Assembly (NCBI GenBank): GCA_001839685.1
Contig: MLAK01000393.1
Coordinates: 4,995 to 26,700 of the forward strand
Origin: Tritrichomonas foetus
Taxonomy: Eukaryota > Parabasalia > Tritrichomonadida > Tritrichomonadidae
Reading direction: 5' to 3'
Length of the DNA stretch: 21,706 bases
Part shown: positions 1 through 9,300 of the stretch, piece by piece
How positions within the stretch are numbered: position 1 is the first letter of the stretch
Layout: every line of letters begins with the position of its first letter
Translations under genes and position numbers: made by a program
The notes under the pieces: model-generated
What the model saw: only the letters and a program-made list of their open reading frames with translations
Database searches by the model: none
What the model was told of the DNA's origin: nothing

Positions 1-1
1 A

Positions 2-272
2 AGAGATATCTAAGCACAAGAGATATATAAACACAAGAGATATATAAACACAAGAGATATCTATACACAAGAGATATATACACAAAGAGATATAAAAATA
101 CAAAAGATATCTAAACACAAGAGATATCTAAACACAAGAGATATCTAAACACAAGAGATATCTATACACAAGATATATCTAAACACAAGAGATATCTAAA
201 CACAAGATATATCTAAACACAAAAGATATATAAACACAAAAGATATCTAAGCACAAAAGATATCAAAACACA
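2..272. repeat. 17-bp tandem repeat array (about 16 units)
   Basis: Direct count gives 16 consecutive units, nearly all exactly 17 bp, with consensus AGAGATATCTAAACACA. One unit, 70-85, is 16 bp. Variation is concentrated at a few positions: GATATC/GATATA in the middle, AAAC/AAGC/ATAC towards the end, and AGAG/AAAG at the start. The array begins at or before the left edge, so its full length is unknown, and it stops sharply at 272. A lone similar core (GGAGATATCT) occurs near 320. There are no spacers, so it is a minisatellite and not a CRISPR array. The function is unknown. Confidence 0.95.
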
Positions 273-460
273 CCTGAAGAAAACATCTGAGCCTTTCTGT
301 GAATGTCTCCTAAAACCCGGAGATATCTGTAGTCTGAGAATTATTAATAATCACATTTATGATAGACATATTGGTATAATAATAAAAAATTGGATTTTTT
401 ATCATTAACATTTTACTAAAAATGAAAAAAAATACTATCATAATATATCAAAATTCAAGT

Positions 461-1123
461 CTACCATGAATAATTTTCAAAATTACAACATTGCCGAAAT
501 GCTTCCTCCCAGAGATCAATTTCATCATCTTTTAAAATATCATTTGCACTGTTAGTAGTTGTAGTTGTAGTATTTAACGAAATGCTTGTAGAATCACTTT
601 GTGAATTATTTAATATAATATCATGAGATGCATCTTTTTGGGTTTCAATTTTTTGCAGTTGTTCAATATGCTTTTTCATGTTTTCCCAAGATATATCAAC
701 ATGATTTGGTTTTGGATAACATGGTTCAGGCAGAGTTTCTGCTTCTTGTTCAAGTTTTATTCGTCTTTGTAATATCATGTATCTGTTTTTTATTTGGGTG
801 TCACTCCTTCCTTTGAAAAATTTAGATATTCTAACCCATTTTGGTCCAATATCATTACGCTTTTTGAGTAAAAGTTTATCTTCTTCTTCTGTCCATGGAT
901 TGTTGTTGACTTTTGGCGAAAGATAATTTAAGTATCTTTCTTTGCATTGACGTGGATTACGACCAGGCATATTCTCACATATTAACTCCCAGTCATACTC
1001 ACCATAACGTTTAACTATTTTAATTAGCCTTTTATCTTCTTCGAGTGTAAATTTCTTCTTTGGTAATGATCTGAGATTGAACTTCTTTTCTCCATTTACA
1101 GCATTATTCAATCGTCCAGGCAT
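461..1123 (-). CDS. R2R3 Myb-like DNA-binding protein
   Basis: This 220-aa protein is predicted to be a nuclear sequence-specific DNA-binding factor. Two Myb repeats are visible. R2 covers about residues 23-70, with Phe25 in the place of the first tryptophan, Trp45 next, and a recognition helix with the pattern RQCKERY. R3 covers about residues 75-121, with Trp77, Trp96 and the helix DTQIKNRY. The linker NYLSP between the repeats is typical of this class. The C-terminal 90 residues are polar, with a short Thr run near residue 185 and an acidic, aromatic end. The start is the first ATG, and an initiator-like motif lies 21 nt upstream. Trichomonads carry many small R2R3 Myb proteins, and some T. 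vaginalis members regulate iron-responsive genes. Which member this is, and its targets, cannot be told from sequence. Confidence 0.92.
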   Translation of the reverse strand: MPGRLNNAVNGEKKFNLRSLPKKKFTLEEDKRLIKIVKRYGEYDWELICENMPGRNPRQCKERYLNYLSPKVNNNPWTEEEDKLLLKKRNDIGPKWVRISKFFKGRSDTQIKNRYMILQRRIKLEQEAETLPEPCYPKPNHVDISWENMKKHIEQLQKIETQKDASHDIILNNSQSDSTSISLNTTTTTTNSANDILKDDEIDLWEEAFRQCCNFENYSW

Positions 1124-1926
1124 TGAGATAATAAAATGCGGAATGAAGTGAAGCGCATCAAATTATTTCTAAAACCAATACAAATTTTTTGGATTATCTA
1201 TTCAGAAAATAATTGGTTAATGGTTCTCAAAAAATATTCAAAATTTCCGATAACTCAGCTTTTTAATACATTATTTAAAAGTGAATATTCAAAAATAATT
1301 TGTTATCAAAAGTATCCGCAAAACAAAATTCACTGTTGATAATCTCAAAATTAACAAAATTTACAACATAAACAATTGGGGAAATCTAATAAGAGATATT
1401 TCGTTCAATATCATATTAATCAATTACATAGGCTATGTGATTCACATCACAATTCCATTACTCATATATAATGATTTTTAATTCATAGAAAAGGTAATTA
1501 TTCATATTTTGGTTTAAATAAATTCACTTTTCTGCTTTTTGAGATAAAAAGTATACCATTGTGAAGGAAATTAAATTTAATTGAATAACGGTTTTCTATC
1601 AATAACGAAAAGAAAAAGAAACATTTATTCCATATAATTTTATCATATATTTATACCACTTCTATTAAATGCATTTCTTTGTGCTGGAAAAAGAGTCATA
1701 TTAAGAAATCTTGAATGAGAAAATTCGTTTGTTTTTCAAGAGACTAATAAGAATAGTTCATATTCATATTTTCAATAAAATATAAACCCGGAAATAAAAC
1801 AGGATTTTTAATACCTCTTCAAGAGGTTTTTATATATTGAAAAAAATTTGACAAAAAAACAATCAATTGAATAAAGAGGTTAAGGTCAAAATAATCGCCT
1901 AATATCAAATTGATTCATCTACACTG
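1124..1926. other. Divergent intergenic region, Myb / kinase
   Basis: About 800 bp of AT-rich DNA separates the two outward-facing genes and presumably holds both promoters. It contains a Myb-type TAACGG core at 1586-1591 and a second TAACGA at about 1602. It also holds a 7-bp inverted repeat around a single C (ACCTCTT-C-AAGAGGT, 1813-1827), about 100 bp before the kinase start. No supported gene lies inside. Confidence 0.6.
1142..1146 (-). promoter_or_regulatory. Initiator-like motif of the Myb gene
   Basis: On the minus strand the bases read TCATT, matching the trichomonad initiator TCA(C/T)(A/T). The central A (1144) as +1 would give a 21-nt 5' leader, in the usual trichomonad range. The motif is short, so chance is possible. 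Confidence 0.5.
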
Positions 1927-3737
1927 ATGGCGAATTTCGATATCGATTTAAGTTTGTTCGAGCAAGGAGCTTTTATTAGCAAAGGGTCATTCGGATCTAT
2001 TTTTAAAGTAATTCGAAAAAAAGATTCCAAAGTTTTCGCTGCCAAAATATCACAAACACAATTCGACGAAACCTCTTCTGTTGAAAAACTCCAGCTGTTA
2101 CGTGAGGTTGCTATTCTAGGAAAGTTGAAACATCCTTCAATTATTGGTTTTATTGGCTTTTCCAAGAAAAATTTTAAGAATGAAAATTTTCCAACAATTA
2201 TCACAGAGTATTGTGAAAATGGATCGCTACGAGATATATTACAGAGTGAGCTCATGTCTGCTTCGCCTCCAGGCTGGGACAGCACGAAGAAATTATGCAT
2301 GATATATGGAATCGTTTCTGGAATGGCATATTTGCATCGCCAACACATCATTCATCGTGATGTGAAACCTGAAAATATTTTAATTGACTCCAATCTGCTT
2401 CCCAAAATTACAGATTTTGGATTATCAAAAGTGGCAAATAACAACCTGATGACAATGTTTGGTGGAACTTATTATTACATTGCACCAGAAATTATCAGCC
2501 AAGAACAATATGATGAAAAAATTGATGTTTATAGTTTTGGTGTAATATTATTTGAATTGCTATCTGGTCTTGACATTCAAAAAGTTATGCCTCTGACTGT
2601 TGGGATCAGAATCCATTAAGTCGACCATCATTTCAAGACATTGCCGAAAAATTGGAAACTTTTGATGCTTTTATTTTCGCAGATGCATCGCCGAATATTT
2701 TTTATGAATATATTGAATCAATTAATCAAGAATTAATATCTGCAAATGATAGTCGTTCTGCAAGCCAGCATGCTTCAGAGAATGAACCTGAGAATAAAAA
2801 AAAAGGTAAAAGTAAAGGAAAAAGTAAAGGCAAAAAAGGATTTTTGAGTTCATTGTTAAACTCTAAAAAGAAAAAAATTTCTCAGCAAATCAAAGGAGAA
2901 TTAAGCGAAGAAAATAAGCTTATTGTTGAAGAAGCTGATAATGGCAATTGTGATCAACTCCTTTATATTGCTAGAAGTTTAATAGAAAATCTAAATGGTT
3001 TCCCATCTGATATTCAAACTGGTATTTCATTTTTGAATACTCTCGTACACGAAAAACATGTGCCAGCGATTGACTACTATGGAAAACTACTTTATTTAGG
3101 TCATTTCGTTCCCCAAGATATTCGTGAAGCAAAAAAACTACTTCATATTTCGTATAAGCTTGGTAGCTGCGATGCCGCAGTCCAGCTCGGAACTATGAAG
3201 ATTCATTGTGAACATCCGGATTATCATAAAGCAGCTAGATATTTCTTATTCGCTGCAAATGAAAATTATCCCGAAGGCTTATTCCAATACGCTATGCTAC
3301 TTAAACACGGAAATGCAGGTTCTGGACATTCTCCGTATGAAGCATCCGCCTTCTTCCATATGGCTGCCGATAATGGACATCCATACTCATGCTATGTTCT
3401 CGGAATGATGTATAGAAATGGTGATACAGTTACAATGTCAAGAAAAGATGCACTTAAATATTTGAATCGCGCCCTCGAACTTGGAATAAAAGTTGCCCAA
3501 AAAGTAATCGATTATTTAGTTGATGATGCTGGCAATCCAAAACCAATGAGCTGTACAATTCAACGACCAACAAACAATTCAATGACATTATCATGTATTC
3601 CAACACCACCACTGATAAAACCGCCATCATCAATGACAGGGAAATTCACATGTGAATCTCCTTTACAGTCACCACCAATTGTTCAAGATGGACAAGAAGA
3701 TTACGAATACTACGAAGAAGAAGAGCAAAATGCTTAA
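1927..3737 (+). pseudogene. Protein kinase-Sel1 repeat gene, broken by a frame-shifting deletion
   Basis: The first frame (1927-2619) encodes a Ser/Thr-type kinase domain. It has a glycine loop ending KGSFGS with Ser18 in place of the first Gly, Lys40, HRD at 143-145, DFG at 163-165 and APE at 186-188, and it runs to VYSFGVILFELLSG. It then hits a stop. From about 2598 the next frame reads CWDQNPLSRPSF, the conserved end of a TKL-like kinase domain. That frame continues through a Lys/Gly-rich linker, about 4-5 Sel1-like repeats (roughly 2930-3530) and a Pro-rich then acidic tail to the stop at 3737. About 26 residues (near 79 nt) between FELLSG and CW are missing. The second frame has no ATG until near nt 3195, so it is not a separate gene. 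A translated product would be a kinase domain cut at subdomain IX. Kinase-Sel1 fusions are common in trichomonads. An assembly error is the main alternative. Confidence 0.82.
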
Positions 3738-3738
3738 A
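3735..3738 (+). terminator. TAAA polyadenylation-like signal overlapping the kinase stop
   Basis: The stop codon TAA is followed by A, forming the tetranucleotide TAAA, which acts as a polyadenylation signal in T. vaginalis and often overlaps the stop. An A26 tract follows 35 nt after the stop. Confidence 0.4.
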
Positions 3739-3769
3739 ATGATGATAAAATTATTATATGAACAAAAAA

Positions 3770-3772
<3 letters not shown>

Positions 3773-3798
<26 letters not shown>
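3773..3798 (+). repeat. A26 homopolymer tract behind the broken kinase gene
   Basis: There are 26 uninterrupted adenines starting 35 nt after the kinase-Sel1 stop codon. The position matches where a short-3'-UTR trichomonad mRNA would carry its poly(A) tail. A similar A28 tract at 14783-14810 is not next to a stop codon, so homopolymers also occur on their own here. Confidence 0.9.
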
Positions 3799-3800
<2 letters not shown>

Positions 3801-5171
3801 GACTTTTATCAATTGTGTAAATATAACTAAACCACTTATCGTTTCAGTTGAAATAATGTTTTAGATTATTGCTCAATCATCTAAATTTCTATTCATGAAG
3901 ACATATTCTAAGTCTACATACACTATAAAATTGAAATTAATTCTACATTGTACACACAGAATATTTACTCATGTGCATTAATTTAGACCAATTTAGTATT
4001 CTATATCTCTGTATTTAATGATGTGTATATGTATATATTCTTGTTAATTGATAAAAATGACTTTGGATGGGAAAGTTTCTGTTGATCATGAAATTAGGTA
4101 GTAATATTAATTATACATGCTTTATTCATATGAATCGATTCGTTAATATATATATATATAGTATAAGAATATCGAAAAAGATTTATCTAAAATAAGATAT
4201 TTGGGCTATAATTTCCTAATGTAATGATAATATCATTTGCATTAAATCGAAATCCTCATCATGTTCAAGACTTTTTTCTGTTTTTAAAATAAAAAAGTTT
4301 TTCATGATTTCCCATGTTTTAATCACATAACAATGGTCAAACATTGCATTATAGCATGAAAAGAATATTGCGTGATCTCAATACGTTTATGTTTTTCGCA
4401 AAATGATATTTTTTCTTAAAATTGTTCATTCAAAATCTATGAACTGATAAGACATTATCAATGAAAATTGTTATTCTAGTGCGTTTATAATTAATTCCCG
4501 AAGAAGAGAGATAAGAATTTTTTGGACCAGAAATATGACAATCAATTAAAGTTTATCATTATTCCACTAAACTACTGAATCTAATATTATATTTTACACC
4601 AGAAAACATCCTGTTTAAGCTCAGACAGTTAATCTGTTTTTAGGTTCATTTTTCTTAGCAATTTCCAAAATTTCAGAGAATCGAAATATTAAACGTTCTC
4701 CATGTGAAATCGGTGATAAAATCGAAATTTGTATTAATTTGATAAAGGGTTTTGTGAACAAATTGTTAAAAGCTTTCAATTTAATGCTTTTATCACAACC
4801 ACATATAAATTCACAGAAATTTTTTATAGAAAAATATCTTAAAATTTTCACAAAAAGTTTAGAACAGTATCACTTTCAATTTTTTCGATCAAGGTCTTGG
4901 TGTGATTTTAGACGATAATGTCAATTTGACCAAGGTCATGCTGAATTAATCAAAATGCATCAACCACCAAATTCCATTGACAATTTCTTTAGCAATTCCT
5001 CTACCGAAACGCTCTTTATCTCATTGATCGATTTCAGATAAAAAATTCTTATAATTTTCAGATTATATTCAATAAATTGAAAACATTTCTCACAATTTCC
5101 TTCCTATAATTGTTAAAGTCATTCAAATAAAATCGAGCCGCTTTCAAATTCTGATACTAAAAAGAATCATT

Positions 5172-5176
5172 TCATT
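5172..5176 (+). promoter_or_regulatory. Initiator-like motif of the Mei2-like gene
   Basis: TCATT fits the trichomonad initiator. With +1 at 5174 the leader is 18 nt. A second TCATT sits immediately upstream at 5167-5171, so two start sites are possible. Confidence 0.55.
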
Positions 5177-5191
5177 CTTCAAAATAATACC

Positions 5192-6076
5192 ATGACACTT
5201 TACATCGACTCTTTCACAGACCAATTAAATAACTGGAAGACTCTTCTAGAGACACCACCTGATTGGTCATATGAAAATCAACAACCAAAAGAGATTATGA
5301 ATAATGTCTCTCATTATAACTTTTCAGATGAAGTGCTAACTTCAACACTTCAACCATCAACGTTCAATTTTCTTGAGGAAGAGATTCAATTACTGAACAT
5401 TCCCGAAAACACTCCTTCAAAAGGAACATTTGCAATAAAAATGGAAGGATTTGTTGCTGATTCTATTAAATTTGAGTATTATTACAATGAGATTCCAAGT
5501 AGATGTTTAATGTTATCAAACATTTCTCCAAATGCCACAAGAGATGATCTAATTTATATTTTCAATTATTTCGGACAGTATGAATACTGTGATCTTGAAA
5601 AGTTATCTAGTGGTGTTGCATCAGTTCAGTTTTATAATATGGAGGATGCTCAAATGATGCGCGTTTCAAATGTTTTCATCTGTAATAAAAAAGTGACTTC
5701 AATTTTCCATATTGAGTCTCAGGTCAATCCAAATAACTCAAAATGTCCACCCAATAATGGGACAATTGTGCTGTTCCACTTGCCACGTGATATTAGTGAA
5801 AACATGCTCATGGACATTTTTTCCCAATTTGGAAAGATTCGACAAATCAGACACACTCCATCAAAAGATTCACAAAAATTCATTGAATTTTATGATACAA
5901 GAGCAGCTGAAAAAGCATTAAAAGCACTCAACGGAAAACCTCTGAATAAGAAATATAGTTCCAGAGTTTCTATTGAATATAGCTTGCCAGGAGGATTCAA
6001 AAAGAATATTCAAAAGTACTATCGAACAACCCTTCCAACTATAGTAAGGAATAATAATACTCGAGTGTCATATTAA
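5192..6076 (+). CDS. Mei2-like RNA-binding protein with two RRMs
   Basis: This 294-aa protein is predicted to bind RNA. RRM1 spans about residues 104-172 and starts with CLMLSNISPNAT. RRM2 spans about 190-264, with RNP2-like IVLFHL and the strongly conserved stretch KFIEFYDTRAAEKALKALN. That RRM2 pattern and the spacing between the two domains are characteristic of Mei2 and Mei2-like (AML/TEL) proteins of fungi and plants, which act in meiosis and differentiation. The third, C-terminal RRM that defines Mei2 function is absent: the protein ends about 30 residues after RRM2 in a basic, Asn-rich tail. The first 100 residues are acidic and have no recognised domain. The start is the first ATG, 18 nt after a good initiator motif. 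A generic two-RRM protein is the alternative reading. Confidence 0.85.
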   Translation: MTLYIDSFTDQLNNWKTLLETPPDWSYENQQPKEIMNNVSHYNFSDEVLTSTLQPSTFNFLEEEIQLLNIPENTPSKGTFAIKMEGFVADSIKFEYYYNEIPSRCLMLSNISPNATRDDLIYIFNYFGQYEYCDLEKLSSGVASVQFYNMEDAQMMRVSNVFICNKKVTSIFHIESQVNPNNSKCPPNNGTIVLFHLPRDISENMLMDIFSQFGKIRQIRHTPSKDSQKFIEFYDTRAAEKALKALNGKPLNKKYSSRVSIEYSLPGGFKKNIQKYYRTTLPTIVRNNNTRVSY

Positions 6077-6112
6077 TATTACTATGTTTTTTATTTTATT
6101 TTCTCCCTTCAT

Positions 6113-6120
6113 TAAATAAA
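6113..6120 (+). terminator. Doubled TAAA polyadenylation-like signal
   Basis: TAAATAAA lies about 36 nt after the stop of the Mei2-like gene and would give a short 3' UTR. The assignment rests only on the known trichomonad UAAA signal and its position. Confidence 0.35.
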
Positions 6121-6219
6121 AACAACGTACGATTCATTTGTATTTTATTCTATTATGCATATTTCTCTCAATCTCATTCACTTCATTATCATGCAATGTG
6201 GTGTTGTATCGATAAACAA

Positions 6220-6233
6220 GACGATTAAATCGT
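6220..6233. promoter_or_regulatory. GACGAT motif inside an inverted repeat upstream of USP7-like gene
   Basis: GACGATT at 6220-6226 forms one arm of ACGATT-A-AATCGT (6221-6233), a 6-bp inverted repeat about 90 nt before the USP7-like ATG. The arm resembles the TATCGTC/TAACGAT type of Myb recognition element described in T. vaginalis. No match to the initiator consensus lies in the last 100 nt before the ATG; TCATT/TCACT copies occur at about 6175-6190. Confidence 0.3.
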
Positions 6234-6319
6234 TTTCAAAATAAAAAATATTGAATATTTTATTTGGCCGATATTATTTTTTAGTTCGACACGATAATTT
6301 TGCCAAAATTTTAACATCA

Positions 6320-9300
6320 ATGTCTTATTTCCGCCCTGAAGAAGCAAAATCAATGGAAAAAATCACCCTCGAGAAAAACGAAAACGATTACTTTTTGTAC
6401 AACTGGCGAATCGAATCACCGAGCGAACTTTCTTATTTTTCACCATATTTTAAATGCGGGAGTTGGTCATTTCAGATTCATCTATTTTTAAGCAAATTCC
6501 AGGATAAAATTGCCGGAAATATTTTTGTCGAAAACTTTGATGATAAAATTTCCAAATTCGAATATGAAATTCAAATCTTCAATAAAAATTCTCCAAATAA
6601 AGACATCATTTTGCGAAAAAAGAAGCAGCTCGAACATTCAAATGAAAAATTAGAGTTTGCTTCAAACAGGAATTATTTGGATTTATTGAAACATAATTCT
6701 GGTTTTCATGAAGAAGAAAATGTATTAATTATTCATTTAAAAGTTAGAGAAGCCAAGAAAGTTGAAACATTTGACTGGCTCGTTGATGAAGAATTATCAG
6801 ATTTTCATATGACTTTTGAACCTTTCGTTTTGAAAAATTTTTCATTCACTTGCATTCTATCAAATGAAGATAATTTATATTCGATACAACTTTGCATTTT
6901 TGATATTAAAGGAAAAAGTTGCTTCAAATACTTTTTCGTAATTATTCACAATGTTGATCCGTCCAAGAGTATTTATCTGAAAATTCCATTGATTTTAGTT
7001 CCAGGCAAAGAAACTCAGAAATCTCAATCAACGTATTTAACTACTGAATCATTCACAGAAGAAAATGGTTGGATATTTGATGGAGGAATTCACATAACTA
7101 TCGAGAAATCCAAAAATGCTCGAAAATATGATTCTTTAGTTCATGAATCATACGAACTTTATAATAGTAAATCAAATAATTCACAATTCACCACAGTAAA
7201 GGAAACTCAAATTCAATCAAATACTTTAAAAACCAATCTTAATGAAGAATCACGACATAATCATTTACTCGAACCAGAAAAAATCCAAATTCCCAATGAA
7301 CAATTTAAAAAAAATGAAAAAGATAATGAAATTAAAAAAGATAATGAAATTGATAAAGATAATGATATTGGAAAAGATATATTTTTTGATGATGAGTTTG
7401 TCAATAATATCAAAAATTATCCTAATCCACGAGAAAAGATTGTGGCAGAATATCATGAGTTTATTATTACACCGAAAAATCATTCTTATACTGTTAATTT
7501 AATAATTAACGATTTTGAAAAAGAATTTGAATCTTCAGAATATTTTGCAAAGAATAATAAATTCAGTGTTCAATTCCTTGTTAATTTCAAAGAAGGTCAA
7601 ATTTATGTTAATTACGGCAATTTTGGTTCAAGTGGTGCATATCTCCCATTTGTTGTCTATTTCCATAATAAAAATTATAATAAAAGTACAAAAGTTGAAG
7701 AAAAAAATTGTTTAGTTTGTTCCTCAGCTTCTTCTTATTCAATCAAACTTCCTTATTCTTATGATGATGTAATAAATGCAGAATGTGATTGGTTAATCGA
7801 TGGAAAAATCAAAATCACAGTCGAAATTTTAAAGAAATCTATTGCAAATGATAGCAATGACAATGTGTCTCTTAAAGTTAAAAATGATCTCGCCCATCTT
7901 GTATTAAAAGTTCCCAAAACTAACATTCTTGGGTTTAAATGCGAAAAATTCGAATTACCTTCAATATTGCTCAGTACTTTACAGATTCATCCTCTGGCTT
8001 CCATTGCAAATATTGAAGAACTCAGAAGTTCAAAAGGAAATTCCACTACAAACTTGAGAATTAATTTTCCGATTAAAACCAATGAAAAAATAAAACTTGG
8101 TATTAAACCAATTCTTTTTAATTCTTTAATTGACCAGGAATCAATATCTTTACCAATGCAAAGATATTCAAAACAAAATTCTAATTTAGTGTTTGATATC
8201 CTTTTCAACCCATTACAATCTGGCTTCTTAATCAATGATTCATATTACAAACTTCATTTTTTGTTTTTTTTCAAAACTACTAATGCTCATAATAATAACC
8301 TCAGGTACGCAAATCAAATAAATCATGATTATCTACCAAGGAATTATCAGAAAATTTCTTATAAACCAGCGTATGAACCTGCAATGCTTCCTGAAAAGAC
8401 AGAAATTGTTAGAACTATGAAGGATGAAAATACTTCTGATTCTGACAGTATTATCAAAAATAACAAAAACAAAACAGAGTATGTTGGGTTGAATAATCAA
8501 GGTGCAACATGCTATATGAATTCAATGTTACAAGCTTTATTCCATTTGCCTGCATTCAGACACTTGGTATATGAAATGCCAACAACTGGAAATGAAAATT
8601 CAAATGATTCTATTCCATTAAACTTACAGAGATTATTCTATAAAATGCAATTCGGGAATAAATCATGCAGTACCAAAGCTTTAACAAAAAGTTTTGGTTG
8701 GGGTTCAGCTGAAACATTTATGCAACATGATATTCAAGAATTTTCTCGAGTTCTTCTTGATAATTTAATGACTAAAATGAAGGGTACTGAATTAGAAAAC
8801 GGAATTCCAAATCTTTTTAAAGGAACCTATCGAAATTATATAAAATGTACAGGAGTTCCTTATCAATCTAACCGTGTTGAAGAGTTTTATGACCTGACAA
8901 TGACTGTTAAAGGAATTCCATCACTTGAAGAATCCTTTAAACAATATACATCTCCAGAATATTTAAACGGAGATAATAAATATCAAACTGAAGAATATGG
9001 AAAACAAGATGCTATTATGGGAGTTGAATTTCTTGAATTTCCACCTGTTCTTTTCCTTCATTTATCGAGGTTTACATTCGATTATGCAACTGAAAGGATG
9101 ATAAAAGTAAATGATCGATTTGAATTTCCACCAGAGATCGATCTTACACCTTATATGGCTGAAGATGCTCCAGGAAAGTCAAAATCCAATTTATATGATC
9201 TTTATGGCGTTTTAGTTCATTCAGGAGGAGTTTTTGGTGGCCACTATTATGCATTTTTGAGAACATCAACATCAACACAATGGTTTAAATTTAACGATTC

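Larger units (their letters stand above)
3738..5191. other. Long AT-rich intergenic region
   Basis: About 1.45 kb without a supported gene. It contains the A26 tract, overlapping palindromes ATTCATATGAAT (4124-4135) and GAATCGATTC (4132-4141), a TA dinucleotide run near 4145-4160, and an imperfect T-rich/A-rich hairpin near 4269-4301. A GACGATA motif lies at 4911-4917, and a 28-codon ATG frame at 4955-5041 is of doubtful meaning. Everything from about 5100 to 5191 is likely promoter for the next gene. Confidence 0.55.

Noticed and set aside
2..272. CRISPR array
   Set aside because: The repeats are directly adjacent with no unique spacers, and the genome is eukaryotic.
1136..1339. 67-codon plus-strand ATG frame overlapping the Myb promoter
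   Set aside because: It lies 12 bp from the Myb start, has no initiator motif of its own, and its translation shows no recognisable family.
2570..2610. Intron explaining the kinase frame break
   Set aside because: There is no GTATGT-like donor and no ACTAACACACAG acceptor. Coding sequence is missing here, not interrupted by an insert.
2652..3737. Separate Sel1-repeat gene
   Set aside because: The frame opens with TTG, and its first ATG is deep inside the repeats. Its upstream part encodes the end of the kinase domain, so it is the 3' half of the broken gene.
4621..4851. 76-codon minus-strand frame
   Set aside because: It begins with GTG and contains no ATG. The surroundings show no promoter signal and no homology.
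6251..6319. Upstream extension of the USP7-like gene starting with TTG
   Set aside because: The codon is TTG and there is no initiator motif before it. The first in-frame ATG is at 6320, and no homology is visible in the extra 23 residues.
7265..7483. Minus-strand Ile/Phe-rich frame
   Set aside because: It is the antisense shadow of the AT-rich charged linker in the USP7-like gene.
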